Source: Sphingomonadaceae bacterium (GTDB lineage: Bacteria; Pseudomonadota; Alphaproteobacteria; Sphingomonadales; Sphingomonadaceae). From it: DNA of 41,693 nt. Shown piece by piece: positions 16,181 through 25,356 of the stretch. How positions within the stretch are numbered: the first letter of the stretch is position 1; the number at the start of each line of letters is the position of its first letter. The notes under the pieces are model-generated. The model was not told the origin of the DNA. It made no database searches and worked only from the letters and a program-made list of their open reading frames with translations. The position numbers were made by a program, and so were the translations under genes. The stretch lies in NCBI GenBank assembly GCA_002863155.1, contig PKED01000205.1, forward strand, positions 1 through 41,693, in the 5' to 3' direction.

Positions 16181-16220
16181 GCCCCGCTCCCATAGAGAGC
16201 GGCGGCAGCTTTCGCCAGCG

Positions 16221-16523
16221 TTAGAGCGGGCGCCCCGTCAGCATCGAGGCATAGAGGTTCGACAGGACCAGATCGGCAATGCGGATCAGCAGCAGTACGA
16301 CCATCGGCGAGAAATCCAGCTGCCCAAAATCGGGCAGTACGCGCCGGATCGGTCGGTAAAGCGGCTCGGTCACCTGGTTGAGGCCGTTATAGAATTGGCG
16401 GACGAAATCATTGTACGTGTTGACCACGTTGAACGCGATGAGCAGCGACAGCACGAACTGGACGAGGATGATCATCGACAGCACGTTGAGCAGCACTTGA
16501 GCGATCTGGATAAGGGTCAGCAA
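16221..16523 (-). CDS. YggT family membrane protein
   Basis: 100 residues with two hydrophobic hairpins (about 5-30 and 72-92). Between them is the family motif [21 protein letters not shown], followed by [14 protein letters not shown]. YggT proteins are small inner-membrane proteins that are conserved near proC/yggS and division genes in many bacteria; their function is poorly defined. The start is TTG at 16523, with GGAGA eight bases upstream. It lies 57 bp after argB and 40 bp before folD in the same direction. Confidence 0.88.
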   Translation of the reverse strand: MLTLIQIAQVLLNVLSMIILVQFVLSLLIAFNVVNTYNDFVRQFYNGLNQVTEPLYRPIRRVLPDFGQLDFSPMVVLLLIRIADLVLSNLYASMLTGRPL

Positions 16524-16580
16524 GGTTTCGGTCTCCGTGGATCTGGCGATATAGCGATGTAAGGCACCTTGTGCCAGTGC

Positions 16581-17480
16581 CTAGCGGTGCACCAGCGTGC
16601 CGGCGCCGCGCCGGGTGAAGATTTCGAGCAGCATCGCATGCGGCACGCGCCCGTCGAGGATGACGGCGGCGTCGACTCCAGCCTCGACCGCGGCGACGCA
16701 GGTCTCGAGCTTGGGAATCATCCCCCCGGTGATCGTGCCGTCGGCCTGAAGCGCCGCGATCGCCGCCGGATCGAGATCGGTCAGCAAATTGCGCTGCTTG
16801 TCGAGCACGCCGGCGACGTCGGTCAGCAGGAACAGCCGCGCCGCCCCCATCGCGCCGGCGATCGCACCGGCCATGGTATCGGCATTGATGTTATAGGTCA
16901 TGCCGTCGGCGCCGTAGCCGACCGGGGCGACGACGGGGATCATGCCGGCGTCGGAAATCGTGTCGAGCACGCGGCGGTCGATCGCTTCTGGCTCGCCGAC
17001 ATAGCCGAGGTCGACCGCGCGTTCGATATTGCTGTCGGGATCGCGCGAGGTGCGGGCGACCTTGGCGGCGCGGACAAAGCCTGCATCCTTGCCCGAAATG
17101 CCGATCGCCCGACCGCCGGCCTGGCCGATCCAGGCGACGAGTTCCTTGTTGATCGCGCCCGACAGCACCATTTCGGCGACCCGCGCGGTCTGGGCATCGG
17201 TGACGCGCAGGCCATCGACGAAGCTCGATTCGACGCCGAGCTGGGTCAGCATCGCGCCGATCTGGGGTCCGCCACCATGGACGACGACCGGATTGATCCC
17301 GACCGCCTTCAGCAGCACCACGTCCTCGGCGAAATCGCGCGCCAGTTCAGGGTCGCCCATCGCGTGGCCGCCATATTTCACGACGAAGGTCGCGCCCTTG
17401 TAGCGCTGCATATAGGGCAGCGCCTCGGTCAGCGTCTCCGCCTTGGCGAGCAGTTCGGGGCTGGGGGCATGGGTCGTCAT
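16581..17480 (-). CDS. argB: Acetylglutamate kinase
   Basis: Phosphorylates N-acetylglutamate in the second step of arginine synthesis. 299 residues. ArgB signatures are [72 protein letters not shown] and [11 protein letters not shown]. The ATG at 17480 gives the family N-terminus; the open frame continues upstream only as a shadow of ruvC. It starts 10 bp after the ruvC stop codon, which places an amino-acid biosynthesis gene in a DNA-repair transcript. Confidence 0.97.
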   Translation of the reverse strand: MTTHAPSPELLAKAETLTEALPYMQRYKGATFVVKYGGHAMGDPELARDFAEDVVLLKAVGINPVVVHGGGPQIGAMLTQLGVESSFVDGLRVTDAQTARVAEMVLSGAINKELVAWIGQAGGRAIGISGKDAGFVRAAKVARTSRDPDSNIERAVDLGYVGEPEAIDRRVLDTISDAGMIPVVAPVGYGADGMTYNINADTMAGAIAGAMGAARLFLLTDVAGVLDKQRNLLTDLDPAAIAALQADGTITGGMIPKLETCVAAVEAGVDAAVILDGRVPHAMLLEIFTRRGAGTLVHR

Positions 17481-17490
17481 GGCCGTCGCT

Positions 17491-17976
17491 CTAGCGAAGC
17501 GCGCGTGCGCTGGCGAGATGGTGTGCGTGGGTGATCGCGACCGCGAGCGCATCGGCGGCGTCGGGGCCGCTGATCGCGACACCGGGGAGCAGCCGCGCGA
17601 CCATCGCCTGCACCTGCACCTTGTCCGCGCCGCCGGTGCCGACCAGCGCTTTTTTGACCAGCCGGGGCGCATATTCGCCGGCTTCGATGCCCGCGCGGGC
17701 CAGTGCGGCAAGGCAGACGCCGCGCGCATGTGCCAGCTTCAGCGTGGATTGCGGGTTGGTGTTGACGAACACTTCCTCGACCGCGGCGGCTATCGGCGCG
17801 TGATCGGCGACGAGGGCTGCGACCATCGCGTCGAGATGGGCGAGGCGACGCCCGAGCGTTGCCGCCGTATCGGTCTTGAGTCGTCCGTTGCCGAGGTGCG
17901 ACAGCCGGTTCCCCTCGGCCCGGATCAGCCCCCAGCCGGTGGTGCCGAGGCCGGGATCGAGGCCGAGGACGATCAG
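17491..17976 (-). CDS. ruvC: Holliday junction resolvase RuvC with probable CTG start
   Basis: Cuts Holliday junctions together with RuvAB. From 17976 the protein reads (M)[20 protein letters not shown], exactly the family N-terminus with catalytic Asp7. Glu67/68 in AVEEVFVN and Asp139/Asp142 in [11 protein letters not shown] supply the other acidic residues. The 161-residue length is near the usual 160-175. The only ATG in frame (17826) would remove Asp7, and no ATG, GTG or TTG lies between the upstream stop and Asp7. The best start is CTG at 17976, whose last two bases and the next form the yebC TGA (CTGA), mimicking the common ATGA overlap. Translation by coupling from yebC is therefore likely. 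Confidence 0.92.
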   Translation of the reverse strand: MIVLGLDPGLGTTGWGLIRAEGNRLSHLGNGRLKTDTAATLGRRLAHLDAMVAALVADHAPIAAAVEEVFVNTNPQSTLKLAHARGVCLAALARAGIEAGEYAPRLVKKALVGTGGADKVQVQAMVARLLPGVAISGPDAADALAVAITHAHHLASARALR

Positions 17977-18716
17977 CCTAGTTTGTCCATCACGTCGTCG
18001 GGGACTTCGTAATTGCCCCAGACGGTCTGGACGTCGTCATCGTCGTCGAGCGTGTCGAGCAGCTTGAACAGCTGGGTCGCATCGTCGAGGCCGACCGTCA
18101 CCATCGTGCTGGGCCGCCAGGCGAGCTTGGCGCCTTCGGGCTCGCCGAGCACGGGCGTCAGTGCCTTGACGACTTCATGCAGCGCCTCGTTCGAAGTCCA
18201 GATTTCGTGGCCGTCCTCGCTCGAGGTGACGTCCTCGGCGCCTGCTTCGAGGGCGGCTTCGAACACCGTGTCGGCGTCGCCCGCGCTCGCCGGATAGTTG
18301 ATCAGCCCCATCCGTTCGAAGCCATGGCTTACCGATCCGCTGGCGCCCAGATTGCCGCCATTCTTGGATACGGCGGTGCGGACATTGGTCGCAGTGCGGT
18401 TGCGATTGTCGCTGAGCGCTTCGATGATCAGCGAAACGCCGCCCGGGCCAAAGCCTTCGTAGCGGATTTCCTCGTAATTCTCGGTGTCGCCGCGCGACGC
18501 CTTGTCGATCGCGCGCTGGATATTGTCCTTCGGCATCGATTGCGCCTTGGCCGCATTCACCGCCATGCGCAGGCGCGGGTTCATGTCCGGATCGGGCAGG
18601 CCCATCTTGGCCGCGACCGTGATTTCGCGGCTGAGCTTCGAAAACATGCCCGACCGCTTCTTATCCTGTGCACCCTTGCGGTGCATGATGTTCTTGAATT
18701 TGGAATGGCCTGCCAT
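17973..18716 (-). CDS. yebC: YebC/PmpR family DNA-binding protein
   Basis: 247 residues. The N-terminal [20 protein letters not shown] is the YebC/TACO1 hallmark. [30 protein letters not shown] and [19 protein letters not shown] follow. The family has been described both as transcriptional regulators (PmpR) and, more recently, as factors that relieve ribosome stalling at proline-rich stretches. ATG 18716 is chosen, with AGGG six bases upstream; a TTG two codons earlier is also open. Its stop overlaps the ruvC start, and yebC beside ruvC is a common arrangement. Confidence 0.95.
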   Translation of the reverse strand: MAGHSKFKNIMHRKGAQDKKRSGMFSKLSREITVAAKMGLPDPDMNPRLRMAVNAAKAQSMPKDNIQRAIDKASRGDTENYEEIRYEGFGPGGVSLIIEALSDNRNRTATNVRTAVSKNGGNLGASGSVSHGFERMGLINYPASAGDADTVFEAALEAGAEDVTSSEDGHEIWTSNEALHEVVKALTPVLGEPEGAKLAWRPSTMVTVGLDDATQLFKLLDTLDDDDDVQTVWGNYEVPDDVMDKLG

Positions 18717-18795
18717 CGTCAACCCTGCAACGTGATGCTTTGCGGAAATCCATTAAGGACGGGAGCGGCCCCGCTCAACACCCGCGCCCTGCCGC

Positions 18796-19035
18796 TCATG
18801 CCAGCCCCAGCGCGGCCTTGTACGTGTCGAGCAGCATCTCGGCTTCGTCGCGGTGGTGCTTTTCCATCTTCCGGAGCCGAACGATGGTGCGCATCGTCTT
18901 GACGTCATAACCGTTCGCCTTGGCTTCGGCGTAGACGTCCTTGATGTCGTCGGCCATTGCCTTTTTCTCTTCCTCGAGCCTTTCGATCCGCTCGATGAAA
19001 AGGCGCAGTTGGTCGGCCGCGATGATGTCGCTCAT
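18796..19035 (-). CDS. gapR: GapR-family (DUF2312/UPF0335) nucleoid-associated protein
   Basis: 79 residues, almost all charged helix: [20 protein letters not shown], then [20 protein letters not shown], then [15 protein letters not shown]. This is the DUF2312 family, whose Caulobacter member GapR binds overtwisted DNA ahead of replication and transcription forks. GGAG stands eight bases before the ATG. DUF2312, DUF1244 and pyk genes often cluster in alphaproteobacteria and do so here, although an amidohydrolase gene lies between. Confidence 0.92.
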   Translation of the reverse strand: MSDIIAADQLRLFIERIERLEEEKKAMADDIKDVYAEAKANGYDVKTMRTIVRLRKMEKHHRDEAEMLLDTYKAALGLA

Positions 19036-19090
19036 TGATGGTGCTCCAGCAGGATTGAGCGGCGCGCTCTAGCGGCTCGAACGGCCCCGA

Positions 19091-20455
19091 TCAATCGGCG
19101 GGAAACACCTGGCGCACGCCGCCTGCCTTCACGGTCACGCCGCCGTGCATCACGAAATCGACCTTTTCCAGCCGCGTCACGTCCGCCGTCGGATCGCCGG
19201 CCACGGCGATGATGTCGGCGGCCTTGCCGGGTTCGATCGAGCCGATCTGGTCCTTGCGGCCAAGCGCGTCGGCGGCGTCGATCGTCGCCGCGCGAATCGC
19301 GGCCACGGGGGTCATCCCGGCGCGGACCATCAGCGCGAACTCCTGCGCATTGTCGCCGTGGCGCGACACGCCGGTATCGGTCCCGAACGCGATCCTGACC
19401 CCGGCCGCGATCGCCCGGCGGTGGCTTTCGAGCGCGGCGGCGGCTGCCGCCTCGGCCTTGGGAATGGTGGCGGGGGGCAGCACCCCGGCGCGCGCCTGGG
19501 CAAGGGCGGTGACCGGTGCGATCATCGTCGGCACCAGCCATGCGCCCTTGGCCTTGAACAGCGCGATCGTCGAATCGCTGATGAAGGTGCCGTGATCGAT
19601 CGTATCGACACCGGCTTCCAGCGCCGCCTCGGTCCCTTCGCGCGCATGGCTGTGCGCCGCGACCTTGCGGCCAAAGCTGTGCGCGGTGTCGATGATCGCC
19701 TTCATCTCCTCGGGCGTCATCTGCCGGCCCAGCCCACCGGCGACGTTCGACAGCACGCCTCCCGTTGCAGCGAACTTGATGACCTGCGCGCCCAGGCCGA
19801 TCTGCGCGCGCACGGCGCGACGGCAGTCGTCGGGGCCGTCGCACAGGTTGATCTCGTGCGCGTGGACCGCATCGGCAAACTCTTCCGAAAGGCCATTGCC
19901 GCCGTCGCCATGCCCCCCGGTCACCGAAATCATCGTGCCCGCGTTGACGATCGTCGGCCCCTCGACCGCGCCCGAATCGATGGCGTCGCGCAGTGCCCGG
20001 ATGCCGCGCGGATCGCCGCCAAGGTCGCGCACCGTCGTGAATCCGGCTTCGAGATCGGCGCGCGCATTCTTCTGCGCCTCGACCATGTCATCGAAACGGT
20101 CGCGGTTCAGCCTGCCCAGCCGCGCGCGCATCGGGTCGCCGCCAATGCCCCAGAGATGGACGTGCATGTCGATCAGCCCGGGCAGCACGAAGCGGTCCTT
20201 CAGGTCGATCACCGCAGCGCCGGCTTCGGGCGCTGCGAAACCGTCGCGTATTTCGGCGATCCTGCCGTCGCGGACGATGATCGTCGCGTTTCGCCGAGGC
20301 GCCTGGCCAGGCCGGTCGAGCAGGGTGCCGGCATGGATATAGGTGAGCTTCGGCTTCAGCTTCGGGGCCGGGGCGGGTGGGGTGGCGGCCGTCTGGGCAA
20401 TGGCGGGCACCGCAATGCCGAGCGCTGCGGCCATCAGGATCGGCTTCATCATCAT
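19091..20455 (-). CDS. Exported metal-dependent amidohydrolase
   Basis: 454 residues. A signal peptide (MMMKPILMAAALGIAVPAIAQ) directs export. The amidohydrolase fold is shown by LPGLIDMHVHLWG (metal ligands HxH), VIKFAATGGV (carboxylated Lys position), AAHSHAREG, DTIDHGTFISD and IAFGTDTGV. GRKDQIGSIEPGKAADIIAV is the usual C-terminal closing motif. It belongs to the group annotated as Xaa-Pro dipeptidase- or imidazolonepropionase-like amidohydrolases; the natural substrate is uncertain and may be a dipeptide or a xenobiotic amide. Three consecutive ATG codons follow GGGGGG; the first is used here. Confidence 0.9.
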   Translation of the reverse strand: MMMKPILMAAALGIAVPAIAQTAATPPAPAPKLKPKLTYIHAGTLLDRPGQAPRRNATIIVRDGRIAEIRDGFAAPEAGAAVIDLKDRFVLPGLIDMHVHLWGIGGDPMRARLGRLNRDRFDDMVEAQKNARADLEAGFTTVRDLGGDPRGIRALRDAIDSGAVEGPTIVNAGTMISVTGGHGDGGNGLSEEFADAVHAHEINLCDGPDDCRRAVRAQIGLGAQVIKFAATGGVLSNVAGGLGRQMTPEEMKAIIDTAHSFGRKVAAHSHAREGTEAALEAGVDTIDHGTFISDSTIALFKAKGAWLVPTMIAPVTALAQARAGVLPPATIPKAEAAAAAALESHRRAIAAGVRIAFGTDTGVSRHGDNAQEFALMVRAGMTPVAAIRAATIDAADALGRKDQIGSIEPGKAADIIAVAGDPTADVTRLEKVDFVMHGGVTVKAGGVRQVFPAD

Positions 20456-20490
20456 CCCCCCAGACTCCCCCTAAAAATCGGCCGGTCCGG

Positions 20491-20856
20491 TCAGCCGGTC
20501 GGCGTTATCGCTGGCGATGGGTCGCCCGTCGCGCCGCCGCCGTCAAGGGCGTCCGCGCGGCGATTGAGCGCGACGCTCGCTTCCATCCGGGCCAGTTGCT
20601 CGGGGGTCGCGGCACGCTGATGTTCGGCTTTCCAGGTCGCATAGGGCATGCCGTATACCGCCTCGCGACCCGAAGCCTGATCGATCGTGCCGCCCGATGC
20701 CTCGCTCAACCAGTCGCCCAGGCAATTGCGGCAGAACCCGGCCAGACCCATCAGATCGACATTCTGTGCGTCGGTGCGGTGCTGCAGGTGCCGCACCAGG
20801 CGCCGGAACGCGGCGGCGGCAATCGCATCGTTGATCGTTTCGATATCGGCGGCCAT
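20491..20856 (-). CDS. DUF1244 family protein
   Basis: 121 residues. The DUF1244 core is FRRLVRHLQHRTDAQNVDLM, GFCRNCLGDWL (a CxxC pair) and YGMPYATWKAEHQ. The last 25 residues are low complexity (GGGATGDPSPAITPTG). The start at 20856 has AAGGAG seven bases upstream. Function is unknown; the Cys pair could bind metal. The gene is divergent from pyk across 68 bp. Confidence 0.9.
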   Translation of the reverse strand: MAADIETINDAIAAAAFRRLVRHLQHRTDAQNVDLMGLAGFCRNCLGDWLSEASGGTIDQASGREAVYGMPYATWKAEHQRAATPEQLARMEASVALNRRADALDGGGATGDPSPAITPTG

Positions 20857-20924
20857 GGTAATCTCCTTGAGCGATGCGAGATAGTCACTAGAGGCAGCAA
20901 CGCACAAGCTGAGGAGAGCGCCCT

Positions 20925-22382
20925 ATGTCGAAAGCGATCAGCCCGAGATTGCGCAAAGTTCGCGTGCTCGCCACCCTTGGTCCCGCCAGCAGCACCCCTG
21001 AGATGATCGAGGCGCTCGTTCGTGCCGGAGCCGATGCGTTTCGCGTCAATATGAGCCATGGCGACCAGGCGGCGAAGATCCCGCTGATCGAGGCGATCCG
21101 CGGCATGGAGCGCAAGCTCGGTCGCCCCATGACGATCCTTGCCGATCTGCAGGGGCCGAAGCTGCGCGTCGGGAAGTTCGCGGGCGGCAAGGCGGTGCTC
21201 GAAAAGGGTACGACCTTCATCCTCGATCGCGATGCCACGCCTGGCGATGCGACGCGGGTCGAGCTGCCCCATCGCGAGATTTTCGAGGCGATCGAGCCCA
21301 AGGCGCGGCTGCTGCTTGACGACGGCAAGCTGGTGCTGCGGGTGGTCGATTGCGACGACGAGCGGATCGAGACGCGGGTCGAGGTCGGTGGCACGCTGTC
21401 GAACAGCAAGGGGCTGAACGTGCCCGACGTCGTGCTGCCGATGGCCGCGCTGACCGAAAAGGACCGCAGCGATCTGGCCTTCGCGCTCGACCAGAAGGTC
21501 GACTGGATCGCGCTCAGCTTTGTCCAGCGTCCCGACGATCTGGCCGAGGCGCGGCGGTTGATCCAGGGGCGAGCGGCGCTGCTCGCCAAGATCGAAAAGC
21601 CGTCGGCGATCGAGCGGCTCGAGGAAATCGTCGAGCAGTGTGACGGGGTGATGGTCGCGCGCGGCGACCTCGGCGTCGAACTGCCACCCGAAAGTGTCCC
21701 GCCGCTACAGAAGCGCATCGTCGAGGTGTCGCGGCGGCTGGGGCGCCCGGTCGTGGTCGCGACCCAGATGCTCGAATCGATGATCACCGCGCCGTCGCCG
21801 ACCCGCGCCGAAGTGTCCGACGTCGCGACCGCGGTCTATGACGGGGCGGACGCGATCATGCTGTCCGCCGAAAGCGCGGCGGGCGCGTGGCCGGTCGAAT
21901 CGGTCGCGATGATGAATTCGATCGCCGAGGCCGTCGAACGCGACCCGATGCATGCCGAACGTGTCCATTTCACCATCACCCGGCCCGATCCGACGACCGC
22001 CGATGCCTTGTCCGAAGCGGCCAAGAACATCGCCCAGACGGTCTCTGCCGTGGCGATCATCTGCTACACGATATCGGGGTCGACGGCGCGCAGGATCGCG
22101 CGCGAGCGTCCTTCGGTCCCGCTGCTGGTGCTGACGCCGAAGGCGGAGACCGCGCGGCGGCTGGGGCTGCTGTGGGGCGCGCATGCCGTCCATACCCGCG
22201 ATGTCGAGTCGTTCGAGGAAATGGTCGCGAAGGCCAAGCGGATGGCGCTGCGCCACAAGATCGCCAAGGCGGGCGACCGGGTGATCGTGATGGCGGGCGT
22301 GCCCTTCGGGACGCCGGGTTCGACCAATGTCCTCCATGTCGTCCGCATCATCGGCGACGAACTGAAGGGCTATGGCAGCTAG
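20925..22382 (+). CDS. pyk: Pyruvate kinase
   Basis: Converts phosphoenolpyruvate and ADP to pyruvate and ATP. 485 residues, near the usual 470-480. Signatures are VLATLGPASSTPEMI, AFRVNMSHG, ADLQGPKLRVG, LLAKIEKPSAIE with the catalytic Lys, GVMVARGDLGVELP, VATQMLESMITAPSPTRAEV and DGADAIMLSAESAAG. The C-terminal allosteric domain extends from about residue 345. AGGAGAG stands six bases before the ATG. The order DUF1244-pyk is typical of alphaproteobacteria. Confidence 0.97.
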   Translation: MSKAISPRLRKVRVLATLGPASSTPEMIEALVRAGADAFRVNMSHGDQAAKIPLIEAIRGMERKLGRPMTILADLQGPKLRVGKFAGGKAVLEKGTTFILDRDATPGDATRVELPHREIFEAIEPKARLLLDDGKLVLRVVDCDDERIETRVEVGGTLSNSKGLNVPDVVLPMAALTEKDRSDLAFALDQKVDWIALSFVQRPDDLAEARRLIQGRAALLAKIEKPSAIERLEEIVEQCDGVMVARGDLGVELPPESVPPLQKRIVEVSRRLGRPVVVATQMLESMITAPSPTRAEVSDVATAVYDGADAIMLSAESAAGAWPVESVAMMNSIAEAVERDPMHAERVHFTITRPDPTTADALSEAAKNIAQTVSAVAIICYTISGSTARRIARERPSVPLLVLTPKAETARRLGLLWGAHAVHTRDVESFEEMVAKAKRMALRHKIAKAGDRVIVMAGVPFGTPGSTNVLHVVRIIGDELKGYGS

Positions 22383-22432
22383 CGCCGCGCACGTCGCAAG
22401 GCGATGATGCAATCGGGTTGGGGGAGTGCCGC

Positions 22433-25114
22433 ATGATCGCGCAAGTTGTGAAGATGGCGATCGCGCTGGCGCTTCTGCCGGCTTTATGGGGCAGCAGCAG
22501 CGCCGTCCCATTTTCAGCCCCGGATGCGGCGGTTTCGGCCGCCGGCGAGGCGCGCGCCCACTGGCTCGCGCGCGATCTGATCGCCTGGAACGCGCCCGGT
22601 GGCGAGGCGATCGTGCTGCTGACCGATCGGCCCGGCGTCGATGGGGGCGCAGCGGCATCGCACCCGCTCCAGCGGATCGGCACCGTCGATGATCGCTCGG
22701 TGCCGGGCGTGCCGCATCTGCGGGGCATGCCGCTCTATCGCATCGCCGGTGCGTCACGGGCCGAGGCACGTGCCTGGCTGAAGGGGCGCGTCCGCGTCGC
22801 GAGCGTGACGCGGGATGGCGGCATCGTCGCAGAAACGGGCGTGCAGATCGGCGGCGTGCTCGACGATCTCTACGCCAACGATGCTCGGCTCGGCGTCCAT
22901 TTCGACCGTGGTACGCCGACGATCGCGCTCTGGGCACCGACCGCGCGCAAGGTGCGGCTGTTGCTGTTCGACGGCCCGAGCGGCGCGCCGGTCGCCACGT
23001 CCGACATGGTTGAAGACCCGGCGACGGGCGTCTGGCGGATCACCGGCGCGGCGGACTGGAACCGGCGCTATTATCTGTTCGAGGTCGACGTCTTCGTGCC
23101 CACGCTGGGTCGCGTCGTCACCAATCGCGTCACCGATCCCTATTCGCTCAACCTGTCGACCGACAGCGAGCGATCGCAGATCGTCAATCTCGACGATCCC
23201 GATCTCCAGCCGACCGGGTGGCGCCGCTTTGCGCGGGCACTGCCCGAAGCGCCCGAGGATATCGTCATATCGGAACTGCATGTCCGTGACTTCTCGATCG
23301 GCGATGCGACCGTGCCGGTGTCGCACCGCGGCACCTATCTGGCCTTCGCCGACGTCACATCAGCGGGGATGCGACACCTGAAGCGAATGGCGAAGGCCGG
23401 GCTGTCGCACATCCATCTGCTGCCGACCTATGACTGCGCGACCGTGCCCGAGGACCGCCGCCGCCAGAAATCGCCGCCGGTGCTGTCGGCATTCGGCCCG
23501 GCCAGCGAGCGCCAGCAGGCGGCGATTGCGAAGATCCGCGACAGCGACGGCTATAACTGGTGCTACGATCCGTTCCACTACATCGCGCCCGAGGGCAGCT
23601 ATGCGACCAGCGCCGACGGCACGGCGCGGATCGTCGAGTTCCGACGGATGGTGTTGGCGCTGGGCCAAAGCGACCTCGCGGTCGTGCTCGATGTCGTGTT
23701 CAATCATACCAGCGCGGCCGGCCAGGCACGAACCTCGGTGCTCGATCGCATCGTTCCCGGTTATTACCAGCGGCTCGACGAGAAGGGGGCGGTTGCGACC
23801 AGCACCTGCTGCGCCAACACCGCCAGCGAGCGGGCGATGATGCAGAAGCTGATGATCGACGCGATGTTGATCTGGGCGCGCGATTACAAGGTCGGCGGGT
23901 TTCGTTTCGACCTGATGGGTCATCACAGCCGGGCGACGATCCTGGCGATCCGCGACCGACTGCGCACGCTCACCCTCGCCCGCGACGGAGTCGATGGCGC
24001 ACATCTCTATCTCTACGGCGAAGGCTGGAACTTCGGCGAAATCGCAAACGACGCCCGTTTCGTCCAGGCGACGCAGCGCCATATGGGCGAGGGCACCGGG
24101 GTGGGTACGTTCAACGACTATTTCCGCGATGCCATACGCGGCGGCGGCTATTCGGACAGCGGGCTGGGGATCGTCCGATCGCAGGGCTTCGCCAATGGGC
24201 TGTTCACCGCGCCCAATGCGGAGAACAAGGGATCGGGAGTCGAGCGCGCTGCGCTGCTCGAGCTGAGCGACCGGATCCGGATCGGGCTGGCGGGCAGCGT
24301 CGGCGATTTCAGCCTGACGATGCGCGACGGCAGCGTGCGGCGTGCGGGCGCGGTGGCTCCCGGTGGCGGCAACCCGCTCGGCTATGTCTCCGACCCCCAG
24401 GAAACGATCAACTATGCCGAGGCGCACGACAACGAAACGCTGTTTGACATCAACGCCTATAAGCTGCCGCGCACGACCAGCCGCGAAGATCGGATGCGCG
24501 CGCAGAACCTCGCTGCTTCGCTAATCCTGCTCGCGCAAGGCGTGCCGTTTCTTCACGCCGGGCAGGAATTGCTGCGCTCAAAGTCGCTCGACCGCAATTC
24601 GCATGATTCGGGCGACTGGTTCAATCTGCTCGACTACAGCATGCGGTCGAACGGCTGGGGTCGCGGGCTGCCGCTTCAGGGCGATAACGCCGCCAATTGG
24701 CCGGTCCAGCGCCTGTTGCTCGCTGATCGCCGGATCGCGGTGGGTCCGGCCGAGATCGCCGGGGCGGAGGCCCATGTCCGCGAGATGCTGGCGATCCGCC
24801 GGTCGTCGCCGCTGTTCCGGCTGCGCACTGCCGCCGAGATCACTAAGCGGCTGCATTTCCACAATGTCGGTCCGACGCAGGAGCCCGGGCTGATCGTGAT
24901 GAGCCTGGACGGTGACGATGGTGCCGAGTTGGTCGTGATGTTCAACGCGACCCGAAAGCCGATCCGCTTTGCGTTCCCGGCACGAGGCGATTTCCGCCTT
25001 CATCCGGTCCAGCAGGCTTCCGCCGACCGCCGCGTCCGCACCGCAAGCTACCGCGACGGCGCTTTCCACGCGCCCGCGCTGACGACGGCGGTGTTCGTGG
25101 CGCAGCCCCGCTAA
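22433..25114 (+). CDS. Exported pullulanase-type alpha-1,6-glucosidase (GH13)
   Basis: 893 residues, with a signal peptide at 1-24 (MIAQVVKMAIALALLPALWG). A CBM48-like domain (GVHFDRGTPTIALWAPTARK) precedes the GH13 barrel. Conserved regions are DVVFNHT (about 420), GGFRFDLMGHHS (nucleophile Asp493), LYGEGWNFGEI (acid/base Glu530) and AEAHDNETLFD (Asp666). The pullulanase signature YNWGYDP reads YNWCYDPFHY here, with Cys377 in place of Gly. It probably debranches alpha-1,6 links of glucans taken up or met outside the cell. ATG 22433 has GGGGGAG six bases before it; the open frame upstream is a shadow of pyk. No CBM41 is evident. Confidence 0.9.
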   Translation: MIAQVVKMAIALALLPALWGSSSAVPFSAPDAAVSAAGEARAHWLARDLIAWNAPGGEAIVLLTDRPGVDGGAAASHPLQRIGTVDDRSVPGVPHLRGMPLYRIAGASRAEARAWLKGRVRVASVTRDGGIVAETGVQIGGVLDDLYANDARLGVHFDRGTPTIALWAPTARKVRLLLFDGPSGAPVATSDMVEDPATGVWRITGAADWNRRYYLFEVDVFVPTLGRVVTNRVTDPYSLNLSTDSERSQIVNLDDPDLQPTGWRRFARALPEAPEDIVISELHVRDFSIGDATVPVSHRGTYLAFADVTSAGMRHLKRMAKAGLSHIHLLPTYDCATVPEDRRRQKSPPVLSAFGPASERQQAAIAKIRDSDGYNWCYDPFHYIAPEGSYATSADGTARIVEFRRMVLALGQSDLAVVLDVVFNHTSAAGQARTSVLDRIVPGYYQRLDEKGAVATSTCCANTASERAMMQKLMIDAMLIWARDYKVGGFRFDLMGHHSRATILAIRDRLRTLTLARDGVDGAHLYLYGEGWNFGEIANDARFVQATQRHMGEGTGVGTFNDYFRDAIRGGGYSDSGLGIVRSQGFANGLFTAPNAENKGSGVERAALLELSDRIRIGLAGSVGDFSLTMRDGSVRRAGAVAPGGGNPLGYVSDPQETINYAEAHDNETLFDINAYKLPRTTSREDRMRAQNLAASLILLAQGVPFLHAGQELLRSKSLDRNSHDSGDWFNLLDYSMRSNGWGRGLPLQGDNAANWPVQRLLLADRRIAVGPAEIAGAEAHVREMLAIRRSSPLFRLRTAAEITKRLHFHNVGPTQEPGLIVMSLDGDDGAELVVMFNATRKPIRFAFPARGDFRLHPVQQASADRRVRTASYRDGAFHAPALTTAVFVAQPR

Positions 25115-25138
25115 CCCTGCTCGCCGATACCGATGAAA

Positions 25139-25212
25139 TGGATGCCCCGTGAGGATTCGAACCTCAATTAACGGAGTCAGAGTCCGTGGTCTTACCTTTA
25201 GACGACGGGGCA
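25139..25212 (-). tRNA. tRNA-Gln (anticodon CTG)
   Basis: On the minus strand the 74-nt sequence folds into a full cloverleaf. The acceptor stem is TGCCCCG/CGGGGCA, starting with the U1-A72 pair usual for tRNA-Gln. The D arm is GTC...GAC, the anticodon stem ACGGA/TCCGT encloses loop CTCTGAC, and the T arm is TGAGG-TTCGAAT-CCTCA. The discriminator base is T, and CCA is encoded. The anticodon CUG reads CAG. It stands alone between the glycosidase gene and the Ppx/GppA gene. Confidence 0.95.
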
Positions 25213-25356
25213 ACGCTGGGGCGGGGCAATAGGCGGCGCTCCTGCCGCTGTCAACGCGGGGCCGCGCTTGCCGCGCGCGGCGGGGTGAGCTATCCTTGCG
25301 CCCAAGCATCGGTGGAGGGACAAACCTCGGACCGAACCTGATTGTGGTGAGACGGC

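Noticed and set aside
14685..16193. 502-codon minus-strand frame that looks like a MarC fusion
   Set aside because: Only the last 206 codons are MarC. The rest is an out-of-frame reading of folD, which is itself intact in another frame.
19145..20620. 491-codon plus-strand frame opposite the amidohydrolase
   Set aside because: His/Arg-rich shadow without motifs; the amidohydrolase on the minus strand has all metal-ligand motifs.
21887..25114. 1075-codon frame that would extend the glycosidase by 182 residues
   Set aside because: The extension is an out-of-frame reading of pyk. ATG 22433, with a good ribosome-binding site and a signal peptide, is the real start.
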